Program-made: the position numbers and the translations under genes
The notes under the pieces: model-generated
Database searches by the model: none
What the model was told of the DNA's origin: nothing
The model's input: the letters and a program-made list of their open reading frames with translations, nothing else
Assembly (NCBI GenBank): GCA_022508665.1
Contig: JAFLUT010000009.1
Location: 1-40,200 of the forward strand
DNA length: 40,200 nucleotides
Source: Prevotellaceae bacterium
Lineage (GTDB): Bacteria > Bacteroidota > Bacteroidia > Bacteroidales > Bacteroidaceae
Direction: 5' to 3'
In this document: piece after piece, positions 26,193 through 34,320 of the stretch
Position numbering within the stretch: position 1 is the stretch's first letter
Layout of the letters: the number at the start of each line of letters is the position of its first letter

Positions 26193-27035
26193 TTATGCGT
26201 CATCATCTTCGTCAGACATGTCGTCAATGACATCAATGTCTTCCAATTGAATGTTGGACTCATCAACTTCCTCGTCATCGAGTTCGTCGTCGTCGCCACC
26301 GTCGAGCATTTTCAGTTCGTCATCATTCAAATCTTCGTCATCCTCCTCAAGTTCAATGTCCTCATCATAGATTTCCTCTTCCTCGTTACCTGCATTCTTC
26401 TTATGCTTCTTGCGACTCTCTTCCTCGTCGTCAATACTGTAATTGATGTGTACTTTCTCCACTTTTGGTTTCATCTTCATAAAGATGCCTTCAAGCCATG
26501 TTCCCCTTTCTATTTCCAACACCTCATATCCGTCTTCTTTGCGTTTGTCGATGATGCCTCCTTTCTTCTTCATCGTCTTTATTGGCATGACGGTGCAGTC
26601 GACAAAAAAGGCTGATTCTATAATGTCTTGAATGGCGAGAGGCAGTCCTTTCCAGCCTGTACCCATATTGTGTGCTATCAAGTCAAGCACTTCCCACGCT
26701 TCCAAATGCTGTATGTTTTCAAGCGTCAAGTCCGTCACTTTCTTTATTGGGTGCTTTCTTATGGCTATGGCGTTGTTGCCGTTTTCCTCTGTTGTTGAGA
26801 ATATCTCATATCCTGTTCTTTCAAGGTTTTTCACAATGTCATCATCCTCTTTCTTCAGATACTGTATGTCGAATACAGCCTTTATGATGTTCATGTAGTG
26901 CTTCTCATTCTCCACAAAGTCCTCTCGCTTTTTCTTTGCGTTGATTATCATCTGGCTGAGTTCACTTGAAGTAACAGTCCAAATGTTGTTTTTCGTCAAA
27001 TCGTCAAGTGTCAATTTTGTTTTATGCTTAATCAT
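26193..27035 (-). CDS. Hypothetical protein with a very acidic C-terminal tail, 280 aa
   Basis: Residues 1-205 look like a folded cytoplasmic domain (LTLDDLTKNNIWTVTSSELS at the start, then KKVTDLTLENIQHLEAWEVLDLI with GTGWKGLPLAIQDII). Residues 205-280 are almost all Asp and Glu with a short basic patch SRKKHKKNAG at the boundary. There is no signal peptide or known catalytic motif. The acidic tail resembles low-complexity tails that bind basic partners, but I do not recognise the family. Codon use and length support a real gene. Confidence 0.7.
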   Translation of the reverse strand: MIKHKTKLTLDDLTKNNIWTVTSSELSQMIINAKKKREDFVENEKHYMNIIKAVFDIQYLKKEDDDIVKNLERTGYEIFSTTEENGNNAIAIRKHPIKKVTDLTLENIQHLEAWEVLDLIAHNMGTGWKGLPLAIQDIIESAFFVDCTVMPIKTMKKKGGIIDKRKEDGYEVLEIERGTWLEGIFMKMKPKVEKVHINYSIDDEEESRKKHKKNAGNEEEEIYDEDIELEEDDEDLNDDELKMLDGGDDDELDDEEVDESNIQLEDIDVIDDMSDEDDDA

Positions 27036-27098
27036 AATATATATAGTTATTATAAATAATAATGTAATTCTGATAAATAATGCGTTGGGACGCCACTG

Positions 27099-27689
27099 TT
27101 ACACTGAGGCGTCAGTGCTCGGGTCGATGTTCAACCCCGGATTGAGCGATTCTGTTTCAAGATGTTCCGCTTTTTTGATAGAGTATGTTCCATCGGTATC
27201 CACTTTCAGTTCGAGGGGATATGCCATGTCTGATGTTTCATCAGGGTCTCCAACGGTGACGATGAAGTAGAAAGCGGAGCGGTCTTCGTCGTGCTTAGTG
27301 AAGTTGTAGTTTACGCCGACCATTGTGGATGTTTTGAGGAAATTTTCTGGCACGATGTCCTGAAAGTTGCTTTTGTAGAAAATCTTGTCAAATATAGTAG
27401 TGTCGCCCTGTCTGATGCTAATTTTCACGCGGCTTTCAGTGTATTCGAGACCTTGGGGGTTGATGAGTATGGGCATGGAATCGACATGCTCAAGGGAGTA
27501 GGTGTAGTCGTACAGTTTTCCACCTATCGTGATAGTGTCGGAGAAAGTATAGTCTCTGAGTGATATTACTCCTGTTTCGGGATTGATGTCTTCGATAACT
27601 CTTTCTTCAGGTTGCTGTGGCTGATTGCCTTTGCAAGAGATGAGGAAAATGGCGAGAAGTGAGATGGTGAGTATTTGGGGCGTCTTCAT
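27099..27689 (-). CDS. DUF4738-like lipoprotein
   Basis: A 196-residue lipoprotein. MKTPQILTISLLAIFLISCKG has a lipobox with Cys19. The mature part follows the DUF4738 pattern seen in Prevotella and relatives: YTFSDTITIGGKLYDYTYSLEHVDS, FDKIFYKSNFQDIVPENFL, FYFIVTVGDPDETSD. It lies 63 nt upstream of the acidic-tail gene on the same strand. Function unknown. The family assignment rests on remembered pattern and is moderately sure. Confidence 0.75.
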   Translation of the reverse strand: MKTPQILTISLLAIFLISCKGNQPQQPEERVIEDINPETGVISLRDYTFSDTITIGGKLYDYTYSLEHVDSMPILINPQGLEYTESRVKISIRQGDTTIFDKIFYKSNFQDIVPENFLKTSTMVGVNYNFTKHDEDRSAFYFIVTVGDPDETSDMAYPLELKVDTDGTYSIKKAEHLETESLNPGLNIDPSTDASV

Positions 27690-27772
27690 TTGTTGGAGTT
27701 TCTTTATGGATTTGTTAGATTTTTATATGCCGTGATAAATTTTATAGTGTTTATATGGTCTATATACAGAGT

Positions 27773-28426
27773 CTAATATACATCTGTTATAAATGCTGAA
27801 CCTGCGTCAAAAGTAATAGTCATTGGATATAACATTTTAGGAAACTTCCTTTTTACTATCTTTCGCAAACAGTGAAAATCTGTCTTAGAAATATTATATG
27901 CTTCATCATCGCTTTCTTCATGATAAAACCTGTCCCAATAAAAAAGCCAAAAACTTATTAACTCTCCTTGTGTCTTGTATGAAAGTAATAATAAGATTAT
28001 AGGTGCTAATCTTCCCAAAGAACTATCTCCATTCGTGCCACCTCTAATTTTCTCATGTAGCACTGCTTGTAAAAAAGCAGGTCCGTCTGCGGCAAAATCT
28101 GCCCCAATGCACAGATTAACAAGTTTAGCACAATAAGTAGTATCGTCGATTGTAGTCAACCGTCCAAATGCTTCCACGTAATCCGTGAATAGTTCTCCTT
28201 CAATATCATACATGTAACCTTCTACACGAATAAAGTCGTCCCATTTATTAGGAAATGCATCAAAGAACACCTTCTGTGTGTGTGAGTTGTCTTTTTCAAT
28301 TAAATCATGATAGGCTTTCACCAATTTGTAAACTTCATTATGGTGAAAATAACTTTCGGAGAAGCCATACATACAAAAGACATGCATTAGTAATCCAAAT
28401 ATAAATGAACGTAGCATAAAAAGCAT
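27773..28426 (-). CDS. Hypothetical exported protein, 217 aa
   Basis: Begins with a hydrophobic segment (MLRSFIFGLLMHVFCMYGFSES) that looks like a signal peptide, then a helical, acidic mature region with many aromatics (FHHNEVYKLVKAYHDLIEKD, FWLFYWDRFYHEESDDEAY). I do not recognise a family. The start may be the ATG at 28426 or at 28417. It has its own -7 promoter element (28449-28456). The gene is AT-rich like the restriction-modification genes beyond it and may have arrived with them. Confidence 0.65.
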   Translation of the reverse strand: MLFMLRSFIFGLLMHVFCMYGFSESYFHHNEVYKLVKAYHDLIEKDNSHTQKVFFDAFPNKWDDFIRVEGYMYDIEGELFTDYVEAFGRLTTIDDTTYCAKLVNLCIGADFAADGPAFLQAVLHEKIRGGTNGDSSLGRLAPIILLLLSYKTQGELISFWLFYWDRFYHEESDDEAYNISKTDFHCLRKIVKRKFPKMLYPMTITFDAGSAFITDVY

Positions 28427-28448
28427 TAAAAGAATGGTTTTTTCATTG

Positions 28449-28480
28449 CAAAATTAGCGAAAGAAAGTGGTTTGGACAAG
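28449..28480 (-). promoter_or_regulatory. Promoter of the 217-aa gene
   Basis: Minus-strand TAATTTTG at 28449-28456 matches TAnnTTTG. CTTG at 28477-28480, 20 nt upstream, is close to the -33 TTTG. Confidence 0.5.
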
Positions 28481-28513
28481 GGATTTTTGAAAATAATTCA
28501 AGAATGCATCGAA

Positions 28514-28549
28514 TTTGATGCCGTATGTAAAAAAAAGATGTTAACTTTG
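28514..28549 (+). promoter_or_regulatory. Promoter of the restriction-modification operon
   Basis: TAACTTTG at 28542-28549 is a full -7 match. A TTTG lies at 28514-28517, but the spacer is 24 nt, longer than the usual 19-21. The start codon of the methylase is at 28581. Confidence 0.5.
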
Positions 28550-28580
28550 CAAAAGAAAAAATGCCATTTCCGCTATCGTC

Positions 28581-29633
28581 ATGAAGAGGGTTAATTTTAC
28601 TTTTATAGACTTGTTCGCAGGGATTGGAGGTTTCAGATACAGTTTTGAACAGGCAGGAGGAAGATGCGTTTTTAGCAGTGAATTTAACCCTGCTGCTCAA
28701 AAAGTGTATTATGACAACTATGGCGATTATCCTTTTGGGGACATTACTGAAATAGACGAGAATAATATCCCCGATTTTGATGTGTTGTGTGCAGGTTTTC
28801 CATGTCAGCCGTTTAGTATATGTGGATTGAAAAGAGGTTTTGAAGACATTAGAGGAACATTGTTCTTTGATGTGTGTAGAATCATTAAAGCAAAACAGCC
28901 GCCGGTCGTTGTCCTTGAAAATGTAAAGCATCTTACTAAGCACGATAAAGGAAAGACTTTCAAGGTCATTTTGGACACTCTTGACGGGTTGGGATATAAT
29001 ACTGCTTACAAGGTTATTGATGCTCAGCATTATGGTGTAGCACAATCAAGAGAAAGGATTATCATCGTTGCAACGAAGTATGGCACGTTCAATTTTGGTG
29101 ATATGCAAAAGGCTAAACCTGTATTTATAAGAGACATATTGGACAGAGAAGGTGAGTTTGAATATCTTTCCAAAGACGAATATACTTTGTTGGATAAGCG
29201 TTTGGTAAAGAAGCAGCCTTCGGGATTGATGTTTTGCGGATACAGAAATAAAGGAACTTGGAAAACAGGAGTAAGACCAAATACAGAACATCTGTCGAGA
29301 GTTCATAGGCAACCAAATAGGATTTATCATGTAGATGGAATACATCCAACAATTCCGTCGCAGGAAACGAGCGGGAGGTTTTGGATTTATATTCCAGAGG
29401 AAGACGCAGTGAGAAAGTTGACAATTAAAGAATGTTATAGGTTGATGGGATTCCCTGATGCGTTCAAGATAGATGTTAATAAAGGAAATGCGTATAAACA
29501 ATGTGGTAATAGTGTGGCTATTCCATTGATTACAGAATTGGCAAAGTCAATAATAAAACAAGGATTTACAGATGGAAAAACCGGAGTATATAACGTTAGA
29601 CCAAGTTATACACAACTCGCATTCAGTTTCTGA
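28581..29633 (+). CDS. DNA (cytosine-5) methyltransferase of a type II R-M system
   Basis: A 350-residue C5 methylase that protects host DNA by methylating cytosine at its target. Conserved motifs are in order: motif I FIDLFAGIGGFRYSFEQAGG (SAM binding, residues 9-28), motif IV with the catalytic cysteine in GFPCQPFS (about 73-80), motif VI VVVLENVKH, motif VIII GVAQSRERI, then a target-recognition region and motifs IX-X (LTIKECYRLMGFP, QCGNSVAIPL). The length is normal for a single-domain enzyme. Its last 62 nt overlap the start of the nuclease gene. The DNA is AT-rich compared with its right-hand neighbours, suggesting horizontal gain. Confidence 0.95.
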   Translation: MKRVNFTFIDLFAGIGGFRYSFEQAGGRCVFSSEFNPAAQKVYYDNYGDYPFGDITEIDENNIPDFDVLCAGFPCQPFSICGLKRGFEDIRGTLFFDVCRIIKAKQPPVVVLENVKHLTKHDKGKTFKVILDTLDGLGYNTAYKVIDAQHYGVAQSRERIIIVATKYGTFNFGDMQKAKPVFIRDILDREGEFEYLSKDEYTLLDKRLVKKQPSGLMFCGYRNKGTWKTGVRPNTEHLSRVHRQPNRIYHVDGIHPTIPSQETSGRFWIYIPEEDAVRKLTIKECYRLMGFPDAFKIDVNKGNAYKQCGNSVAIPLITELAKSIIKQGFTDGKTGVYNVRPSYTQLAFSF

Positions 29634-30675
29634 CATTAAGGATATTCCCCAAAAACAACGGGATTATTTGTCTCTAATAGGGAAAAATTGTGTTAATCAG
29701 AAAGGATTGTATACTGTTTTGACCACATTGTTGTATTATAAGTATTTACATCCTGCACAAGATGTGAGGAGACACCAAAAGCAAATAAAAGGTGGATTTT
29801 CTGGTAGAACTTTTGACACGCATTATGTAACTCCTGTTTTGAAAAAAGAAGGATTGCCTGCTATGGCTGAAAGCGGTTGGCTGACACGCTCTTTGGAACA
29901 GCCATATCCATACGATTATGCTTATAATGGCAAAATGCCTGCCAAACTGAAAATGCCATTCTTGGATGTGTTGGATTATGTGGAAAAAAATCCACAAGCA
30001 GCATTAAGCATGTTGAGGATTTTACTTAATGCAGTAATTCAAGAATCTAAGAAAAATCAAATACACATAGTTCCGCTATCCAATCCAGACAAATTGAATA
30101 TATCGGTAATTGTTATGGCATTGGAAGAGCATTTTATGACAAAATACGGAACGCATAATGGAGCAAAATTGCCAGTCATTGCTTTTCATTCTATTTATAC
30201 AGTATTAGTTAAAGAAATGAAGAGATATGAAGGATGTGTGTTGGATGAATTATCAAGTTTGACAGCGTGCGACAGAACCAATAAAGCCTCAGGAGATATA
30301 GAGATATTTAAAGACGACACCCTTTATGAAGCAATCGAAATAAAGCTTGACAAGCAGATTGACACACAAATAGTTAGGGTTGCGGTAGAAAAAATATACA
30401 AATGGAATCCACAGAGATATTACATCCTGTCAGTGGACGGTGTCAAGGAAGAAGACAAGGGAGAAATAAATGACATCCTTTGCGATGTGGAAACAAATCA
30501 CGGTTGTCAGATTATCATAAACGGCTTGATTGCCACAATTAGGTATTATTTACGTCTGATTACTAATTTGAGCGATTTTGTCTCGACATATTCAAAAGCG
30601 GTTGAAGCCGACCAAGAATTGCAACCCGTTCACAAAACAAAGTGGAATGAAATAATAGAGAGATACAAACTTTGA
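29572..30675 (+). CDS. Type II restriction endonuclease, SacI-like
   Basis: A 367-residue nuclease partner of the overlapping methylase. A PD-(D/E)xK type core is visible at about 240-265: SGDIEIF, then YEAIEIK, with Asp and Glu-x-Lys spaced as expected. The N-terminal layout (GGFSGRTFDTHYVTPVLKKE and a following aromatic segment) resembles the SacI endonuclease family. The site could therefore be GAGCTC, but this is inferred. I found no GAGCTC in the window by eye. The ATG at 29572 overlaps the methylase by 62 nt and has a weak AAGG upstream. No later in-frame ATG would keep the conserved start. Confidence 0.75.
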   Translation: MEKPEYITLDQVIHNSHSVSDIKDIPQKQRDYLSLIGKNCVNQKGLYTVLTTLLYYKYLHPAQDVRRHQKQIKGGFSGRTFDTHYVTPVLKKEGLPAMAESGWLTRSLEQPYPYDYAYNGKMPAKLKMPFLDVLDYVEKNPQAALSMLRILLNAVIQESKKNQIHIVPLSNPDKLNISVIVMALEEHFMTKYGTHNGAKLPVIAFHSIYTVLVKEMKRYEGCVLDELSSLTACDRTNKASGDIEIFKDDTLYEAIEIKLDKQIDTQIVRVAVEKIYKWNPQRYYILSVDGVKEEDKGEINDILCDVETNHGCQIIINGLIATIRYYLRLITNLSDFVSTYSKAVEADQELQPVHKTKWNEIIERYKL

Positions 30676-30697
30676 TGCGTATAAACTTGACAAAGTT

Positions 30698-31561
30698 ATG
30701 ATATTGAAAAAGAGATATCCGCGCAACTGGCGTGTCGAGAAGGGGCAGGAGTTGACGGAGATGGACAAGAGGATTTTATATTTTCAGAATAAGGGGTTTC
30801 TTGTGCCTAAGCGCGAGTTGATAAAGACACCCGAGCAGATAGAAGGCATCCGCAAGGCGGGGGTGCTGAACACGGCGGTGCTTGACCTTGTGCAGGAGAA
30901 GATACGGGAGGGGATGTCGACGCTGGAAATCGACCAGTTGGTGCATGACTTCACGACTAAGCACGGTGGCATTCCTGCTCCGCTGAATTATGAGGGTTTC
31001 CCGAAAAGTTGCTGCACGAGCATCAACGAGGTGGTGTGCCATGGCATACCCGATGCGGAGGAGATTTTGGAGGAGGGAGATATAATAAATGTGGATTGCA
31101 CGACGATTTTGGATGGCTACTATGCCGATGCCAGCCGTATGTTTATCATAGGGCGGACAACGCCTGAGAGGGAGCGACTGGTGCAGGTGGCAAAGGAGTG
31201 TATGGAGATTGGTGCGGAGGCATGCAAGCCTTACACTTTTGTGGGCGATTCGGCGGCGGCGATAACGAAGCATGCTCACAAGAACGGCTACACGGTGGTG
31301 CGTGACTTGTGCGGACATGGCGTGGGTAATGCCTTCCATGAAGAGCCAGACATGGAGCATTACGGCAAGAAGGGTACGGGCATGGTGCTTGTGCCGGGCA
31401 TGGTGTTCACTATTGAGCCGATGATAAACGCTGGTGGGTGGCAGGTGTTTGTGGACAGTGAGGATGAGTGGACTGTTGTGACGGAGGATTATAGTGATTC
31501 GGCACAATGGGAACACACGTATCTGATGACGGAGGAAGGATTGGAAATCTTGACATATTAA
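30698..31561 (+). CDS. map: Type I methionine aminopeptidase
   Basis: A 287-residue enzyme that removes the initiator methionine from nascent proteins. The five metal ligands are recognisable: Asp in IINVDCTT, Asp in YYADASRMF, His in CGHGVGNAFHEEP, Glu in FTIEPM and Glu in SAQWEHT. A further histidine in EVVCHGIPD is also family typical. The N-terminal extension of about 40 residues before TPEQIEGIRKAG is usual in this phylum. DNA here returns to a GC-rich character compared with the R-M genes 22 nt upstream. It precedes tsaD by 75 nt. Confidence 0.97.
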   Translation: MILKKRYPRNWRVEKGQELTEMDKRILYFQNKGFLVPKRELIKTPEQIEGIRKAGVLNTAVLDLVQEKIREGMSTLEIDQLVHDFTTKHGGIPAPLNYEGFPKSCCTSINEVVCHGIPDAEEILEEGDIINVDCTTILDGYYADASRMFIIGRTTPERERLVQVAKECMEIGAEACKPYTFVGDSAAAITKHAHKNGYTVVRDLCGHGVGNAFHEEPDMEHYGKKGTGMVLVPGMVFTIEPMINAGGWQVFVDSEDEWTVVTEDYSDSAQWEHTYLMTEEGLEILTY

Positions 31562-31636
31562 ATATTAGGTGAGAGGTTATGGGTTAGAGGTTACCAAGTC
31601 ACCGAATATCTCTTGCCTTTCATAAAATCTTAAATT

Positions 31637-32650
31637 ATGTATATACTTGCAATAGAAAGTTCATGTGATGATACAAGCGCTGCGGTGCTTCGCGACGGAG
31701 TGTTACTGAGCAATGTGACAGCCAATCAGAAGGTGCATGAGGAGTACGGCGGAGTGGTTCCCGAATTGGCTTCGAGGGCGCATCAGCAGAACATTGTGCC
31801 TGTGGTGGATGCCGCCATAAAAAGGGCAGGGATAACGAAGGAGGAACTGAATGCTGTTGCTTTCACACGAGGGCCGGGACTTATGGGCAGTCTCCTTGTA
31901 GGCGTGAGTTTCGCCAAAGGGTTTGCTCGCTCATTGGGCATTCCGATGATAGATGTGAACCATTTGCAAGGGCATGTGCTGGCACATTTCATAAAGGAAA
32001 GTGAGGACGACAACGACCAGCCGACCTTTCCGTTCCTCTGTCTGCTTGTCAGTGGAGGAAACAGCCAGATAGTGAAAGTGAACTCATACAAGGACATGGA
32101 AATCCTCGGGCAGACGATTGACGATGCGGCAGGAGAGGCGATTGATAAATGCTCGAAGGTGATGAACTTAGGCTATCCCGGAGGCCCTATAATCGACAAA
32201 CTGGCTCGGCAGGGCAATCCCGACGCATACGAGTTTGCAAAGCCCGACATTGCAGGGTATGATTACAGTTTTTCAGGGCTTAAGACCTCGTTCCTCTACC
32301 ATTTGAGAGATTGGATAAAGGATGACCCCGACTTCATCGAACATAACAAGGAAGACCTCGCGGCATCGCTCGAAAAGACCATTGTCGATATTCTGATGAA
32401 GAAACTACGCAAGGCAGTGAAAGACACCGGCATAAAGCAAGTGGCTGTGGCTGGTGGAGTGAGTGCCAACACAGGACTGAGAAACGCTTTCCGCGACCAC
32501 GCAAAGCGCTACGGCTGGAAAATTTTCATCCCCAAATTCTCATTTACTACCGACAATGCGGCGATGATTGGCATCACGGGATATTTCAAGTATCAGGACA
32601 AGGATTTTGCCACTATTGACCTTCCTGCATACGCACGAGTGACGGTATAA
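31637..32650 (+). CDS. tsaD: tRNA N6-adenosine threonylcarbamoyltransferase TsaD
   Basis: A 337-residue ASKHA-fold enzyme that transfers threonylcarbamoyl to A37 of ANN-decoding tRNAs, working with TsaB and TsaE. Visible are LAIESSCDDTSAAVLRDG at the start, RAHQQNIVPVVD, GPGLMGSLLVGVSFAKG, the metal-binding NHLQGHVLAHF, LCLLVSGGNSQ, LGQTIDDAAGEAIDK, the SFSGLKTSFLY motif and AVAGGVSANTGLR near the C-terminus. Length is typical. TcdA, which acts on the product of this pathway, is encoded at 14872. Confidence 0.98.
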   Translation: MYILAIESSCDDTSAAVLRDGVLLSNVTANQKVHEEYGGVVPELASRAHQQNIVPVVDAAIKRAGITKEELNAVAFTRGPGLMGSLLVGVSFAKGFARSLGIPMIDVNHLQGHVLAHFIKESEDDNDQPTFPFLCLLVSGGNSQIVKVNSYKDMEILGQTIDDAAGEAIDKCSKVMNLGYPGGPIIDKLARQGNPDAYEFAKPDIAGYDYSFSGLKTSFLYHLRDWIKDDPDFIEHNKEDLAASLEKTIVDILMKKLRKAVKDTGIKQVAVAGGVSANTGLRNAFRDHAKRYGWKIFIPKFSFTTDNAAMIGITGYFKYQDKDFATIDLPAYARVTV

Positions 32651-32676
32651 CAATATCTCGAAAATATAACGATAAT

Positions 32677-33357
32677 ATGGACACAGCAAGCATCGAAAAA
32701 CAATTTAATCTTGTAGCGAAAAAATATGATAAAAATCGCAGGAAGTTTATTCCGTGCTTTGATGCTTTTTATGGTGATACAACTCGCTTCATTACTGCCA
32801 ATATCGCTACGCCCCAAAGGATAGTGGATTTAGGGGCAGGCACAGGGCTTCTGTCGCAGTATTGGTTTAGTCTTTTTCCTCAATCCGAGTATATTCTTGT
32901 GGATATAGCGGATGAAATGTTGGATGTAGCGAAAAGGCGATTTGCTCAAGTCGAGAATGTGAAATGTCGTGTAATGGACTATACCAAAGAGTTTCCTCGA
33001 GAGGCATTTGATGTGATGATATCTGCTCTATCTATCCACCATTTGGAGGACAGCGATAAACAACAGTTGTTTGTACGTATTTATGAGGCACTTCCTTCTG
33101 GTGGTGTGTTTGTAAACTATGACCAATTTTGTGCAGGTTCTGATGCAATGAATCGTTGGTATGATACTTATTGGGAAAATCAACTGGCAACAAGTGGATT
33201 GACAGATAGCGACATAGCACAGTGGATAGAACGCAAGGTGTTAGACCATGAGTGTTCGGTGGAGCAGGAACTTTCCATATTGTCTCAAAGCCATTTCAGA
33301 GAAGTCAAGTGTGTTTATTGCAACCAGAAGTTTGCAGTGATTGTAGCGATTAAATAA
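32677..33357 (+). CDS. Class I SAM-dependent methyltransferase
   Basis: A 226-residue Rossmann-fold methyltransferase. SAM-binding motif I is RIVDLGAGTGLLSQY near residue 47, with the acidic post-I LVDIADEMLDVAKRR near 75 and motif IV MISALSIHHLEDSDKQQLF near 112, followed by LPSGGVFVNYDQF. The substrate is unknown; the layout suits small molecules as well as quinone- or tRNA-type methylases. It lies 26 nt after tsaD and 21 nt before rsmE, so it is probably in one transcript with these RNA-modification genes. Confidence 0.88.
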   Translation: MDTASIEKQFNLVAKKYDKNRRKFIPCFDAFYGDTTRFITANIATPQRIVDLGAGTGLLSQYWFSLFPQSEYILVDIADEMLDVAKRRFAQVENVKCRVMDYTKEFPREAFDVMISALSIHHLEDSDKQQLFVRIYEALPSGGVFVNYDQFCAGSDAMNRWYDTYWENQLATSGLTDSDIAQWIERKVLDHECSVEQELSILSQSHFREVKCVYCNQKFAVIVAIK

Positions 33358-33378
33358 ATGGAAAGACAAAAAAGGTAA

Positions 33379-34101
33379 ATGAAAGAGGTACGTTTTTTCT
33401 ATGTTCCAGATGCGGCAAACGCAATCGAATTGCCAGAGGAGGAGGCGCAGCACGCTGTGCGTGTGTTGCGTATGAGCAGCGGAGATGAGATGATGCTGAT
33501 GGATGGAAAGGGAACATTTTACAGGGCAAAAATCACCGAAGCCACGAAAAAACGTTGTTTCTACCGCATAGAGGAAGCCATGCCACAGCAGCGCCAATGG
33601 CAGCCGCACCTGCATCTTGCCGTTGCCCCCACAAAGAATATGGACAGAATGGAATGGCTTGCGGAGAAGGCTACCGAAATAGGATTTGACGAACTCACAT
33701 TTCTGAAATGTCGTTGGTCGGAACGCACGTCGATAAAGACGGAACGCATAGAGAAAATCCTTGTTTCGGCAATGAAGCAGAGCCACAAGGCATGGAAGCC
33801 TGTGGTGAATGAAATGACAGGTTTTGAGGCGTTTCTGAGGAAGGTGCAGAATGAAAATACACAAAAGTTTATATGCCATTGCCACGATGAGGAACTGGGA
33901 GAGAAGAACCATTTGAAAGATGTGATTGAACGTGGGAAAAACACCCTCATCTTGATTGGTCCTGAAGGCGATTTTTCTGCCGAAGAAGTGAGACAGGTTC
34001 TCTTGCAAGGCTTTCAGAGTGTTAGCCTCGGCAAAAGCCGACTAAGGACAGAAACGGCAGCATTGGTGGCTGTGCATTTGATGAACCTTGCAAACCAATA
34101 A
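33379..34101 (+). CDS. rsmE: 16S rRNA (uracil-1498-N3)-methyltransferase
   Basis: A 240-residue SPOUT-class enzyme that methylates U1498 of 16S rRNA. An N-terminal PUA-like domain starts VRFFYVPDAANAIELPEEEAQHAVRVLRMSSGD. The knotted C-terminal domain shows KNMDRMEWLAEKATEIGFDEL, LIGPEGDFSAEEVRQ and LGKSRLRTETAALVAVHLM, all signature segments. Length is normal. The 219 nt downstream hold no clear gene up to the promoter of the DUF4836 gene. Confidence 0.96.
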   Translation: MKEVRFFYVPDAANAIELPEEEAQHAVRVLRMSSGDEMMLMDGKGTFYRAKITEATKKRCFYRIEEAMPQQRQWQPHLHLAVAPTKNMDRMEWLAEKATEIGFDELTFLKCRWSERTSIKTERIEKILVSAMKQSHKAWKPVVNEMTGFEAFLRKVQNENTQKFICHCHDEELGEKNHLKDVIERGKNTLILIGPEGDFSAEEVRQVLLQGFQSVSLGKSRLRTETAALVAVHLMNLANQ

Positions 34102-34268
34102 CCACTCATATCTTCAGACACTATTCCACAACTTCCATAGCCACGGAATGTGTTAAGAGACATTGACGGCGACATCTTTGTGGTAGATGCAGAGTTTCGT
34201 AAAATATAACGTGAAGAATATATTTTGCGATAGAAAAAGGTGAAAATCCGATTAAAATCTCTTAAAAG

Positions 34269-34301
34269 TTTGTTTTCATGCTGGATATAGTGTTATCTTT
34301 G
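34269..34301 (+). promoter_or_regulatory. Promoter of the DUF4836-ABC unit
   Basis: TTTG at 34269-34272, a 21-nt spacer and TATCTTTG at 34294-34301 match the Bacteroidetes -33/-7 consensus fully. The expected transcript start is near 34308, only about 13 nt before the ATG. Confidence 0.75.
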
Positions 34302-34320
34302 CATAAAAATAAATAAGTGT

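Noticed and set aside
28443-29045. A 200-codon open frame on the minus strand across the methylase start
   Set aside because: It overlaps the well-supported C5 methylase and its promoter, and the product shows no domain.
33241-34008. A 255-codon open frame on the minus strand opposite rsmE
   Set aside because: RsmE motifs on the plus strand explain the region; the antisense product has no family features.
34150-34209. Short frame from GTG encoding a peptide ending in VVDAEFRKI before a stop, possibly a gene remnant
   Set aside because: Only about 20 codons, preceded by an in-frame stop, with no recognisable family; too short to support.
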